64,000 bases of DNA from Hyperoodon ampullatus. Lineage: Eukaryota; Chordata; Mammalia; Artiodactyla; Ziphiidae. Shown piece by piece: positions 28,841 through 40,970 of this stretch. Below the pieces are notes generated by a model, which was not told where the DNA came from, searched no databases, and saw only the letters and a program-made list of their open reading frames with translations. Within the stretch, counting starts at the first letter, position 1. The number at the start of each line of letters is the position of its first letter. The stretch is from positions 63,119,582 through 63,183,581 of the forward strand of contig OX457068.1 in NCBI GenBank assembly GCA_949752795.1, read 5' to 3'. A program made the translations under genes and the position numbers.

Positions 28841-31590
28841 GGACACTACTCATTGGTGGTCCCTCTAAAATGAAGATAAAGTACATGAGGAATGAGACAA
28901 ATCACCAGTAAGTTTAATTTAATTTTTCAGTAATATACCCATTTTTATTTGCAGATATGAAGACATCTGAAAATTAAATTTGACCTTTAAATATGTGGGT
29001 CTGAATATATAGTGTCTATAGCAAAAGCATTTGTTAGAAGAAAAGGTCAAGGATAACTGCTTATCCACAGACCTGCTTGAGTGGGGCTGGCAAAGGCAGC
29101 CACTGAAGTCAAGAGGGGGGAAAGGTCTCCTGCCCCCAACACTGCCTCTTCAGAGGGACAGCACCTGAAATTCAACCACTGCTGCCTCTCCAGTCAACTC
29201 TGTTAAAATGAAAAAGATAAATGTTTTAAACTTTTAGCCTTCGCATAAATAAAGCTGATGCTTTTGTGTTACGCTCCCAATGATAGGCTGTGTTAACAGT
29301 AAAAGGAACAAAAAGCATTAACTGGAGTGAGTGCTGAAACGTGGAAGCACAAAAGGGAAGGGAGGGCACCAGTCTCACTTCATTCTGACTTTTGATGAAG
29401 GTCGGTTTTGCCTTTTGGGGTCGTATTTATTAGGCCATTCCCAGAGGCAAGCTGATGAGAGAATTTAGAAATCTCTATGCCTGGGAATCCCAATCCCCTT
29501 TGTTCAGGAGCTCGAAGGTCCTATTGGCTGGGCATTGTCAGGGGTCCTAATTCTCTCTAGGGGCCACTCCCAGCCCACCCACCACTGAGGTTCTAAGCAC
29601 CTTCCTGGCAAGAAGTCTGTGGACAATTAAAAATAATTATATTGGCCATCAGCAGTGAAAGACTTTAAACAGATGGGTAAGTACTAGAGCCTCTTGTACT
29701 TTAATTTTAAAATTACAGCTCAGCCTGATTAGCAAGAAGCCACAGTTTTCAGCACTTGAGTCCAGTGGTCTCTTGCCGGCTCATCAGTGGTATGTAATCC
29801 CTTCTGCTGGGCATGCAGTGGAGAATGCAGATCTCATTGGTTTTACTATCTCACGTAGCTCCTGAGGGAAAGACAAGGTGGAGATAAATTGTGGGCTGGT
29901 GAGTGTTTTGTCTGTGTCTCCTGGTCTGTGTTAATCAGTGCAATCACCCCGGAAGGCATCTTGGCTCTCAGACGTGGTGTTAATTGCTTGTTTGGCCCTT
30001 ATTTTTTAAGTAAACTAGGAGTACACAATTTCAAACGTAGAGTATTGGTTTTAAATTGGCATTTACTCATTTTACATGAGTCCAAGACTCTCCACTGAAG
30101 GGATTTTCAGGAAGCCCTGCACATTATACCTTGGTATACCTTGGTACCAACTGGGGAAGTGAGATGTTGCCACCAGCTCTATTTACTGTTACAAAGAAGC
30201 ATCCAGACCAGAAAAGGAGATCTGAGTTCCTGTAGAGGTGAGTGAGGACATAGGAGTGTTCCAGGAACAAGAGGAATTTATGTGGGCCAGAAAGAACAGT
30301 CGGGGAAAAGAAATTCGAGTTGATATGGGCTCCAAAGTGCTGCCAAGGACCCCCAGAAGGCATCAAACTGCCCTCATAGCCAGGACAGACAGCCCTTCTG
30401 TCACTGACCCGGGTCCTTGAACGCTTTAATCAATAGAAATTGATAAGAGGCCAGAAGAGACATTCGGGCAAGGCTTTACTGGGACTCGTGCCAGAGCACG
30501 AGAGAGTGAAAACAAGTAGCAGGTGCCCTTGCTTGCTCTCTGAGGAGGGCAAGCTGGTCCCTTAAACGGGGTGAGGGTGGGGGCGGACTGGTGGGTCAGG
30601 CTGGAGGGGCGGCTTAGGTGTCTGTTCACACCCTTGGTGGTGCTGTGTGCAGGGATAATGCTTTTGCTCCCGGTACCTCAGCAATGGCCGTTGGTTTGTG
30701 GTCTTTTTGTATCTTATAATTGCCCCCAACTGCAGTTATGTGTGCAGTTATTTTTAGTCCCTTATAGTTTCTTTGTATTCTGTTGCTAGAGATCCAAGCA
30801 CTCCAGTAAATGGTGCCAGGTCCCAGCTTATCTCACTTCAATCCAATACTAGTCGTTAGAGAATTTTTTTTTAATTGCAGTTGTTCTTTAATAGTATCAC
30901 TGAAGGCAAAACCAAACAAAAGACAGCTATGATAGCCCCATATCTTATACACTGTTTAAAATGTTTCAAGGGTGTTTTTGTACGTAACCTATAGAAATGC
31001 TCTTCCTCCCTGCCCCTCCCACCGTGATCTCTCCTTATCTATCAAATCCCGACCATGGAAGACCCAGCTCAAATGCCTGAACAATGTTTCTCCCATCTTC
31101 CTCAGCAGGAAGTTTACCTCCCTACTGTGTCTACAGCATTCATTCAACTCCTACCAGTTCCACCTTCAGAGTATTTCTTGAATTTATGTCCACCTCCACC
31201 GTCTACCTGAACCCTGCACAATTTCAGGACCACTTTTTCCTTCCCCTGGATGATTTCTTAATGGCTTGACCCTAAAATACATCCTCCACACACCCACAAG
31301 TCCTTGACGGAGCAGGAGAAATGTGGGGAGGAAGGAACTGGATGGAGTTCAAGTTCAAGGGTAGTGTGAGTGTCATCAAGGTCATGAGAGGCCTGCGAGG
31401 GCAGGAGCCTGAGTCAGAGGTGGGGACTGAGTCAGAGTTCAGAGGAGCAGCTTTGTGGGATGAGCCCAAGTGAAGTACTGAGAAGTGGCTGGTTGCTTGG
31501 GAGGGAGGTGGAGGTGAGCAAAGTGGATGAGGACCAGCATGTGGATGAATGGGTTTTCCACATGGACATTGATGGAAGCGGAACAAAAGC
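28841..31590. other. LOXHD1 intron stretch without identified features
   Basis: This 2.7-kb part of the PLAT4-to-PLAT5 intron holds no exon and no repeat that I can name with confidence. Short plus-strand frames near 30238 and 30571 look random. Confidence 0.55.
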
Positions 31591-31594
31591 TCTC

Positions 31595-31765
31595 AGGTTT
31601 TGATATGTGCAAAAATTACTTGGTGTGCTTGATAAAAATACCGATTACCAGGCATAGCCCTCAGAGAGCCTAGTCAGTATATCTGGGATTGGGCCCAGGG
31701 ATCTTCATTTTAGCAAACACTCTAGGCAATTTTTATATGAATGGGACCTTGAGCATACTTTCAGA
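31595..31765 (+). repeat. MER5-like DNA transposon fragment
   Basis: CAAAAATTACTTGGTGTGCT, ...GATTACCAGGCATAGCCCTC... and GGGATCTTCATTTTAGCAAA match the MER5 wording. It abuts the LTR that follows. Confidence 0.5.
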
Positions 31766-31774
31766 GACACTATC

Positions 31775-32390
31775 TGTTGTGGGCTGAATTGTATTCCCCC
31801 AACAAATCCATATGTTGAAGTCATAACCCGCCAGTACCTCCGAATGTATTTGGAAGTAGGATCTTTAAAGAAGTAAATAAAGTAAAATGAGGTCGTATGT
31901 GTGGGCCCTAATCCAATATGATTGATGTCCTTATAAGAAGAGATTAGGGGGCTTCCCTGGTGGCGCAGTGGTTGAGAGTCCACCTGCCGATGCAGGGGAC
32001 ACAGGTTCGTGCCCTGGTCCGGGAAGATCCCACATGCCGCGGACCGGCTGGGCCCGTGAGCCATGGCTGCTGAGCCTGCTCATCCGGAGCCTGTGCTCCA
32101 CAATAGGAGAGGCCACAACGGTGAGAGGCCCCCGTACCACAAAAAAAAAAAAAAGAAGAAGAAGAGATTAGCACATAGACATGAGCACACACACAGGGGA
32201 AAGATCATGTGAGGACACAGCGAGAAGATGGTCATTTTCAAGGCAAGGAGAGAGGTCTCAGGAGAAAGCCAACCTGCCAACACCTTGATCTTGGGCTTCT
32301 AGCCTCCAGAACTGTGAGAAAATAAATTTATGTTCTTTCAGCCCCCCAGTCTGTGGTATTTTGTTATGGCAGCCCAAGCAGACTAGTTCA
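31775..32390 (+). mobile_element. MaLR-type solo LTR, split by a CHR SINE
   Basis: It starts TGTTGTGGGCTGAATTGTAT and ends AGCCCAAGCAGACTAGTTCA. With the SINE and one copy of its target duplication removed it is close to the other two MaLR LTRs in the window in order and content (CACCTTGATCTTGGGCTTCT). The SINE therefore inserted after the LTR did. Confidence 0.68.
31948..32158 (+). mobile_element. CHR-2-like SINE with 13-bp target duplication
   Basis: It is a full-length SINE with the same A and B boxes as the copy at 25960 and an A-rich tail that grades into GAAGAAG. Flanks are AAGAAGAGATTAG at 31935-31947 and 32159-32171. Confidence 0.95.
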
Positions 32391-32859
32391 CTGTCCTAGA
32401 ACAATGGTAGGAGTTGAGGGGTCTAGAGAATGACCAGGGGGCACCTTGCAAAACAGGAACATGTCCAGAGTGAACAGAAGATGGAAATGAGCTGGGGCAG
32501 AGGCCACATTGTGGGTGGTGTGAGCCTCAAGGCCGAAAGGGCAGTGGGAGTCAGGAGAAGGTCCCCCTCCCGCTAGCCCCACAGTTGTGAGGACGGAAAA
32601 CTGGGTTTTGGGGGGAGGGGAGCCATGCTTCAGTCAAGGTACAGAGGAGATGGAGGTAAAAGAACATCCTGGGCATTTAAGTAAAAATGGCAGCTTTCTC
32701 TCTGAAAAAAACTCACTAAAACGATAGCATACAGGTATTTTAAAGATTTAACCAAACAAAACATTTTCACCAATAAGGCTCAGGGAAAGGGATGAATATA
32801 GACAACAGCAACCAAATTTCAGAAGCTGGAGCACAGCTAGAAAAGTGTGCTTTTCACAG

Positions 32860-33030
32860 TGCCTTAGCACAGTGGGTCCTCACCAGGAGCCCCTAGAAAT
32901 TTGTTGAACAAATTCCTGAGCCCCCCACCCCAGACCTACTGAATTAGAAAATCTGTGGGTGGGCCCCAGCAATCTGTGTTTTAAGAAGCCCTTCAGGTGA
33001 CAATGCTGAAGTTTGAGGTCCCCTGACTTA
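32860..33030. repeat. MER5A-like DNA transposon
   Basis: GTGGGTCCTCACCAGGAGCC, ...GACCTACTGAATTAGAAAAT... and CAATCTGTGTTTTAAGAAGC are typical of MER5A. Confidence 0.58.
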
Positions 33031-33540
33031 ACAGACCAGAGAGAATTGATCAGAGCTATCAGCTGTGAAATCTGAGACGTAAGGTTGCAAAATCTCAGGA
33101 ATGACAGCACCAGGTAACTTTAGAAATAGGGAGTGAGGAGCTAAAATTATGAGAACTGGTTAGAAGGATTTAGAAAGCAGTTAGATCCCAAGACCATCTC
33201 CTCAATTGTTCATACCTGCAGGCTCAATTCTGGCACATAAAGAGGGCAGATCAGGTAACAGCGGGTGTGTTTCTGCCTTGGTGGGATACATGTCACATAG
33301 AGTCCTAATTGGGGGGTGGGCAGGAATCATATGTTATTTATCATATTTACAGGGAGATGATAGCCTTGTTGCCAAAGAAAATACTGCTGAATGTGAAAAG
33401 GCAGAGTATAGTTTGCTGACCTAGGAGGCAGGAAATCTTGTTCTAGGTCTCACTCTGTCTCTAACTGTATAATCAGGGCAAGAACTTCCTCAGTTTCCTT
33501 ATCTGCATCAATCTATTTTAAGGACCTTTGAACACAAATA

Positions 33541-33600
33541 TTCCATAGTCCATTTTAATTAGTCCATTTTAATTAATTCCATAGTCCATTTTAATTAAAA
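33541..33600. repeat. Short tandem duplication
   Basis: The unit AGTCCATTTTAATTA occurs three times within 60 bases, twice preceded by TTCCAT. It is AT-rich, in deep intron. Confidence 0.8.
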
Positions 33601-34161
33601 ATGAAGAAGAATCATAAAATAATACTAATTGCAAGCATTGCCTAATTAGACTAACAGGGTGATCCCTTTTTAGATATTTGCTGTTTGGGGTTTCTATGTT
33701 TTTGTGTATTTAACTCTGTTCAAATTGTTTAAAAATATATATATACAGAGCTTCTACTGGGTGCGCAAATGCCTGAGAAGTGACACTATCCAAATACTTA
33801 GAAGGACTACTGGAACTATGGATGACATTGTAATTTACTTTTTGTAATTTTGCAATGTTATTTTACTATTTAAAAAAAATTAAGCACAGCCACAAGGTTA
33901 GAAAATAGGTTAATTATATTAAGTGCCAATTCTGATCAATTGCTAATGTTTGCTTGCAGTGCTATATTGAGGGCTATGAAGCTCATTTCAGACTAAATGG
34001 GAGAGAATGCTGTGATTACTCAGTAATGTCTGCCAAGAGAAAAGGATAGGACATGTGCCGTGTATTTGCCAGCACTCTGGTGGTATAACCTAGAGGCAAA
34101 ATGATCTCCTTTTCCCTCTTTGAATGTGGATGCTAGACTCCAGATTAAAAGCTCAGCTCTC

Positions 34162-34452
34162 GGGTTTCCCTGATGGCTCAGTTGTTGAGAATCTGCCTGC
34201 CAATGCAGGGGATACGGGTTTGAGCCCTGGTCTGGGAAGATCCCTACATGCCGCGGAGCAACTGGGCCTGTGAGCTGCAACTACTGAGCCTGCGCGTCTG
34301 GAGCCTGTGCTCCACAACAAGAGAGGCTGCGACAGTGAGAGGCCCGGGCACCACGATGAAGAGTGTGGCCCCCTCTTGCCACAACTAGAGAAAGCCCTCG
34401 CACAGAAATGAGGACCCAACACAGCCAAAAATAAATAAATAAATAAATTTAT
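34162..34452 (+). mobile_element. Long CHR-type SINE with 17-bp target duplication
   Basis: This copy is longer than the others (about 290 bases). It includes the extra 3' part with CTTGCCACAACTAGAGAAAG and a (AAAT)n tail. It is flanked by perfect copies of TTAAAAGCTCAGCTCTC at 34145-34161 and 34453-34469. It lies 445 bases before the PLAT4 closing exon on the map, inside the PLAT4-to-PLAT5 intron. Its tRNA part is more diverged than the short copies. Confidence 0.93.
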
Positions 34453-34888
34453 TTAAAAGCTCAGCTCTCTTCTACTAGCCACAAAAAGAAATAGAGGATT
34501 CATAAGGGAGCAGTCAAGTGTGGCTATGAGAACCCAGATCCAGCCTTCCTTTTTGAGGACCATCTTATGCATAATTTGAAGAGGATGTTTCCTTTAATTT
34601 CAGGGAGTGTGTGGAGAAATATTCTTGAGTGTGGATTCTTCTCATCCCCTCATAGCCAACCTGAAGACCCAGAAATCTCCCCATTCTCACCCATGCCCAT
34701 CATAAAGCCTTAGCATCATGGAGATGGCTAGTACAAGCCGGTCTTGAGTCTAGGACCTTCTAAACTCATTCCTCATTCAGAGGAAGCCTGATGATGCATA
34801 GTGGACAAGACTACCAGCTCATGGGCTAGACACCCATTGGCACACCAAGTAAGAGTTCCATTACCTCCCCCAGGATAAGAGCCAGTCA

Positions 34889-35077
<189 letters not shown>

Positions 35078-35461
35078 TCATCCATGCCTTGAGGTTCCCG
35101 TTCTGCTAGTTCATCTCAAGGAGGACAAGGCCGTCCCCTAGGGATGACTCTTGTGGAAGATGGAGTGCCAGATTAATATTTATCCCTCTGGTCCCCTGGA
35201 GACCCACAGCTGCCTAGCAGCCAGGTGATTAGGACACAGTGCAAGTCTGCTGAAACCTAAGCAACTTCTTAGTCTACTTTGGAAGTCCTGTCCCCGTCAG
35301 GAAGTCCATGTGTCATGTGTCCAAATTTAGGTGTCACTACAACCCTTCCCCACCCACACTCCCAACAGATAAAGGCAAACTAACAAGACAAGGTCATTAG
35401 AAAGAGACCATTTTTGTTCCTCTCCCAACCACCTTCTAACCCCCAAGATGGTACATCTCAC

Positions 35462-35548
35462 CCTCTCTAAATGCCATCCAGAACCAGGAGTCCTTTTATC
35501 ATGCCATGCCCGAATCTTATAAAACCTGCCGAGGTCTGGGAGCTCAAT
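35462..35548 (-). CDS. LOXHD1: LOXHD1 short exon: PLAT4, central strands
   Basis: This 87-nt exon encodes exactly 29 codons, from IELPDLGRFYKIRAWHDKRT to GSGWHLER. It fills the gap between KFR of the preceding exon and MTLMNTL of the next. The acceptor is TTTTTCACCATAG and the donor AGG/GTGAGATG; both introns are phase 0, so skipping this exon would keep the frame but remove the core strand pair and the GW motif. It is easy to miss because no long open frame surrounds it. The match to the PLAT pattern D-L-G-x-x-x-K-I-R-x-x-H-D then G-W is clear, and the joined sequence agrees with human LOXHD1 as I remember it. Confidence 0.93.
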
Positions 35549-36563
35549 CTATGGTGAAAAATAACAAGGCCTGAGCGGACAGAACCAAGTGAAATGTGTT
35601 TATTACCCTCACAGCTGACCCCCTGCCAGGAGGGTACCCACTTTGAGCTGTTTCTTCAGCATCAAGGGTGGGTTTGCTTCAAACCACCCTCATATATTCT
35701 ATCTTCTTGTGCTCTTTTAACCAATGGCACATGAGGGAGAGACAGCCATGTAGAGAGCTAAGGTTCAATCTGGGCTGGTGAAACGGAACAAAAATAACTG
35801 ACCCACAGTAGGATCCAGACTAAATAAAATCTTCCAAGCAATAAGCTTTCAATTACAAAATCCATATGGCAGCCCTGCAAATTAGCACAGGCCCACAGCC
35901 CCAGGACTCTGCTGGGCACTGAAACAGACAAAAAGATCAATACAGTAGTCATGCCCTTTCCCTAGGGGCTCAAAGTCTAGCCGGGAAGACAAATACATAA
36001 AGAGCAATGAACTGAAGGTATAATAGAAGCGCCAACAGGGTGCTCTGAGAAGAGAGCTGCAAATTACAAATTATTCTTACCTAAAGGTCAGAGCAGCACT
36101 TCCGTTGACAAAACAAGCCTTGCTCTGCTTATATACATACTGAACATTTAAAGCTGAATTTCTTTTTAAATGTTCCAAAATGTATACTTTCCTTTAAATT
36201 TGCTCCTCACTCTCTAATTCAGTCCACACTGGGCAGTTGGACACTGACTGTGCTCAGGGTCTCTGTTCTACAATGATTCCCCAAGTCATCAGGCTCCTGA
36301 ATGTCCAAAGCCATTACATACTTGCTTCTCCTATGCTTGGTTCTGGACTGTTTGATTCAGATGAAGGACCAGATCTACACTGCACCCCATCTGTACATTG
36401 TCCGTACATTAAATGTGGCATTCCTTGCAGGGGCCTAGGGTCTCTATTTTACCTTTTTGTCTTCAAACTTGATCCCAACCTGGCTTAGAAAACCAGAATC
36501 CCACGACAAATGCTTCTTACACCCCTTTCTCTTTCTTCCCTCCCACTCTGTCACACTTCCTAC
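35549..36563. other. LOXHD1 intron within PLAT4
   Basis: This intron is 1,015 bases between GIIEKFR and IELPDLG. I found no named repeat and no further exon. The open frame that continues from the exon at 36564 ends near 36444 and does not resemble PLAT. Confidence 0.7.
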
Positions 36564-36724
36564 CCTAAATTTCTCAATTATTCCGGGTTTGAACCACTTG
36601 TTGTTGGGATTCAGGAGAATCTCATCTGTCCTCCCCTTCTGCCCATAAATCTGGATGAAGATAGGAGAGTTGGTACCAGCTTTCTTCAAGTCGGTCGTCC
36701 AGACCCACAGGGACCATGGGAATT
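36564..36724 (-). CDS. LOXHD1: LOXHD1 exon: PLAT4, first half (Trp-rich)
   Basis: This 161-nt exon (two bases plus 53 codons) encodes the start of PLAT4: [20 protein letters not shown], an [10 protein letters not shown] strand, the loop [11 protein letters not shown], and GIIEKFR. The first strand carries three tryptophans, unlike the Y-x-V-x-V pattern of its neighbours, and the AGTD loop reads AGTN. The acceptor is TCTCTGCAG at 36725 and the donor AGG/GTAGGAAG at 36563 (phase 0). The open frame runs past the donor for over 30 codons, but the true continuation is the short exon at 35462-35548, which supplies the missing IELPDLG...GWHLER strands. Confidence 0.94.
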
Positions 36725-37251
36725 CTGCAGAGACAGGTCAAGTTGTACCATAAACTTCAAAAGTGAAGAGATTTTCAAGCTACCAGTGGGGAAGACAAGC
36801 AAATCAAAGGTGATCAGGACTGAAGTGCAGGTTGTATACGGGTGTGTCCTACTCTCAGAAACCCATTATAACAAATACTAAATTTGGGAAGCCAAGGATT
36901 CCTTGCTATTTGAAAGAGTGTGCCTTAATGTTCCTTTTAATGGTGAGAGTCTCTTAGTATGTTTTAAATAGGGGGAAGAGTTGACTCCACCCACCCTGTG
37001 GCCAGTACATTCAGAGTACACTGTGTTCAACCATTCAGTTTAACAACTAGCCCATCACAGCAGCTTAACGATTTGGGGCTGCTGGAGTATCAGCCTTGGT
37101 GCCACGTCTGTAACTCTGTGTGGTCTGTACCTTGGAGAACTGAGGTCCCTGGGGGACCCTTTCCCTTCCTTTCCAGAGGAGAATTGAGAAGAAGGAGCAC
37201 CCAGTGCTTTGACAATCCTGGCCTTTGCTGGCTCTGGGCCCCTCCACCTAC

Positions 37252-37387
37252 TTTTCAGCCTCTTCTTCCTGAGAGACACCATCTCGTAGAGCTGCCTCTC
37301 GATCAGCCCATCTGCTTTCTTCTCATCCAGCCAGTTGCTGCAAGGGAAGGTCTGCTGGATGCCAGTGAAGGGGCACAAAATCACCAC
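37252..37387 (-). CDS. LOXHD1: LOXHD1 exon: end of PLAT3 and basic linker
   Basis: This 136-nt exon (45 codons plus one base) encodes the closing strands of PLAT3, [16 protein letters not shown] then [11 protein letters not shown], and a basic linker with RKKRLK. The W-L-D-E-K-K-A-D-G run corresponds to the W-L-D-x-x-x-x-D-G signature of the other domains. The acceptor is CTCCCCCAG at 37388 (phase 0) and the donor is AAAA/GTAGGTGG (phase 1). The split codon with the following exon reads lysine, giving RLK-K-FPWSLW. The flanking reading frame continues open toward lower coordinates but is not PLAT-like. Confidence 0.95.
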
Positions 37388-39009
37388 CTGGGGGAGCAGA
37401 TCACATCTCCTACAGTAGGTCCCCTGGCTGGGACTTCTTTGTAATGTTCAACAGCCTCCTTAGCCCCACATTTAGTGTTGTCTGCATTACTACCCTCAAG
37501 GAATGTCACTTTTCTTCCTACTGCCTATCTCATTAAATCTTAGATCAAGAAATACCTCCTCTAAGAAATCTTCCCAAGTAGGTATCATCCATATTCCAAT
37601 TTACTAGCCCAAACCTCAAACATTTTTCTCTATACACATACCCTTTTTGAATACCATGTTTCCTTATGCACATTGTAAAATCTCCACCTGGACCAAATTA
37701 ACTAGAATACTAAATTAATACTCTATATTTGTCTTGTGGAAAAAAGGTCAATCACATAAAAGGTAATTAATATCTATAATTTAATACAAAAACTAACTAC
37801 CCTCTTCAGGACTTGATCCTTATTTAACCTTCTCTCCTACATCTTCTCCATCTCTACCCACATTCTGAACTTATGGGTTTAGAACATGGCATTCTATCTA
37901 ACCCAGACACACCTAGATGTTTTGAAGAGAAGCATCAGAATGCCAAAGACAGAGATCTTAAGAGCATCAAGAGAGAAAAGACAGATGATGGCAATTGGAC
38001 TAACAGAAGCCAGAGGATATTGGGGGGTGGGGGCATTAGAACTCAATCTAGAATTCTGTATCCTGAAATTTCTTTCAAGAATGAAAATGAAATAAAATAA
38101 TTCTCAAATTAACAAAAACAGAGTTTACCACCAATAGACCTTACTTAACCAAAGGAACTTCTAAAGCATAGTACTTCAGGAGGAAGAAGAAAATTGACAC
38201 CAGAAAAGAGGTCTTAGATGCAAGAAGAATTGGCAAGCAAACACACTGGCAAAGAGGTAGGTAAATCTGGACAAATATGACTCTACAAAACAACAGCATA
38301 TAATATGTGAATTTAAAAATAATTTAAAGGAGAGCTAAAATACTCTACTTTCAAAATTGGCATGCAACCTAGATGCAGAGTTATTACCATTAGAAATTTC
38401 TAAGGTTCTTGATTTGTCTAAGAGGGAATTAGAGATGGTGGTTAAATTTAGGTCTTGTTACAGTAAGTATGTATGCTAAAATTTCAATAGTAACCACTAA
38501 AAAAGCCAGAAAGAGTGTATAATTTCCAAATCACTATCAAGAAAAAAACCCCACAACCAATCAGTTAAAAAAAAAAAAAAAGAAAGACATAGTAAAAGCA
38601 GGACAAACAGACATGTTAATAATTATAAAAAACAGAAAAGCCTAAATTTATCAGTTAAAAGCTAGATAGTATCAGATAAGATTGTGATAAAGATTCAATT
38701 AACCAGAAGGTTATACTAATTCTACATCTCACAATGTAGCCTAAAACTATATACAGCAAAAATTGTTAGTTCTACAGTAAGAAATTTAAATATCTACCAC
38801 TGACATTGGAAATTTCAACACATCTTTCTTCGTAATTAATAGATCAAACAGACAAAACGTTATTAAGGAGATAGAAGATTCAAAAACAAAAATAACAAAC
38901 TGAATTTAATAAATAAAATCAAAATCTTAAATTCAACTCTTGGAACATATATATAAATTGAAGCACATTGTAAAGTAAATGTCAAAAAATTTTTAAATGG
39001 TATCCACCA
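37388..39009. other. LOXHD1 intron stretch with an old L1 piece
   Basis: Bases 37870-38330 resemble a decayed L1 ORF1 3' region (CATCAGAATGCCAAAGACAG, AGAATTCTGTATCCTGAAAT, AGGTCTTAGATGCAAGAAGA). The rest, to 39009, is AT-rich and unassigned. Confidence 0.45.
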
Positions 39010-40970
39010 TTGAGAAGACCTTAAAGATGGCAGAGGAGTAAGACGTGGAGATCACCTTCCTCCCCACAAGTACATCAAAAATACATCTAAATGTGCAACA
39101 ACTCCTAAAGAACACAAATACATCAAAAGAACACCTACTGAACGCCGGCAGAAGACCTCAGACTTCCCTAAAGACAAGAAACTCCCCACGTAGCTGGGTA
39201 GGGAAAAAGAAAAAGAAAAAACAGAGACAAAAAAAAATAGGGAGGGGACCTACACCTCTGGGAGGGAGCTGTGAGGGAGGAAAAGTTTCCACACACTAGG
39301 AAGCCCCGTCACTGGTGGAAATGGGAGTGGGCTTGGGGGAAGCTTTGGAGCCATGGAGGAGAGTGCAGCAATAGGGCTGCAGAGGGCAAAGTGGAGAGAT
39401 TCCTGCAAAGAGGATCGGGGCCAACCAGCCCTCACCAGCCTGAGAGGTTTGTCTGCTCACCCGCCGGGACAGGTGGGGGCTGGGACCTGAGGCTCGGGCT
39501 TCGGAGATCAGATCCCAGGGAGAGGACAGGGGTTGGCTATGTGAACACAGCCAGAAGGGGCTAGTGCACCACAGCTAACCAGGAGGGAGTCTGGGGAAAA
39601 GTCTGCAACTTCCTAAGAGTCAAGAGACTGTTGTTTCGGGGTGCACGAGGAGAGGAGATTCAGAGCACTGCCTAAAAGAGCTTCAGAGAGAGGTGTGAGC
39701 CACAGCTATCAGTGCGGACACCAGAGACAGGCATGAAATGCTAAGGCTGCTGCTGCAGCCACCAAGAATCCTGTGTGCAAACACAGATCACTATCCACAC
39801 CTCCCCTCCCGGGAGCCTGTGCAGCCCGCCACTGCCAGGGTCCCATGATCCAGGGACAACTTCCCCAGGAGAACACATGGAGCACCTCAGGCTGTTGCAA
39901 TGTCACACTGGCCTCTGCCGCCGCAGGCTCGTGCCACATTCTGTACCCCTCTCTCCCCCAGCCTGAGTGAGCCAGAGCCCCCTAATCAGCCCTCCTTTAA
40001 CCCCCTCCTGTATGGGTGACGAACAGCTGCCAGAGTGCGACCTACATGCAGAGGCAGGGCCAAATCCAAAGCTGAAACCCAGGAGCTGTGTGGACAAACA
40101 AGAGAAAGGGAAATTTCTCTGTGCAGCCTCAGGAACAGCAGATTAAATCTTCACAATCAATTGTTGTACCCTGCATCTGTGGAATACCTGATTAGACAAT
40201 GAATCTTCCCAAAATTGAGGTGGTGGACTTTGGGAGCAATTGTAGACTTTGGGTTTGCTGTATGCAACTGACTAGTTTCTGATTTTTATGTTTAACTTAG
40301 TATGGCTTTTAGCGCTTGTTATCATTGGTGGATTTGTTTATTAGTTTGGTTGCTCTCTTCTTTTATTTTAAATTACTTTAAAAATATTTTTATTTTAATA
40401 ATTTTTTAAAAACTTTATTTATTTTATTTTATTTTTCTTTCCTTCTTTTTTTCCCTCCCTTTTCTTCTGAGCCATGTGGCTGACAGGGTCTTGGTGCTCT
40501 GGCTGGGTGTCAGGCCTGTGCCGCTGAGGTGGGAGAGCCGAGTTCAGGACATTGGACCACCAGAGACCTCCCGGCCCCACGTAATATCAATTGGCGAGAG
40601 TTCACCCAGAGATCTCCATCTCAACGCGAAGACCCAGCTCCACTCAATGACCAGCAAGCTCCAGTGCTGGACACCCCATGCCAAACAACTAGAAAGACAG
40701 GAACACAACCCCACCCATTAGCAGAGAGGCTGCCTGAAATCATAATAAGGCCACAGACATCCCCAAACACACCACTGGACATGGTCCTGCCCACTAGAAA
40801 GACAAGATCCAGCCTCATCCACCAGAACACAGGCACTAGTCCCCTCCACCAGGAAGCCTACACAACCCACTGAACCAAACTTACCCACTGGGGGCAGACA
40901 CAAGAAACAACAGGGACTATGAACTTGCAGGCTGCAAAAAGGAGACCCCAAACACAGTAAGTTAAGCAAA
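39010..40970 (+). promoter_or_regulatory. L1 5'UTR (internal promoter region, decayed)
   Basis: The GC-richer block AAAGATGGCAGAGGAGTAAG, ...GGGAGCCTGTGCAGCCCGCC..., ...CTGACAGGGTCTTGGTGCTC... to CAGTAAGTTAAGCAAA is the L1 5'UTR. A pyrimidine/AT-rich stretch at 40340-40460 lies in its middle. In young elements this region drives L1 transcription; here activity is only a possibility. Confidence 0.7.

Noticed and set aside
36444..36563. Continuation of the PLAT4 exon frame into [11 protein letters not shown]...GIKFEDKK
   Set aside because: It slightly resembles the end of a PLAT strand, but the proper strands IELPDLG...GWHLER are in the exon at 35462-35548, with consensus splice sites and matching phase.
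39045..40873. Several open frames of 60-115 codons
   Set aside because: They lie in the L1 5'UTR, which is GC-rich and open by chance in several frames.
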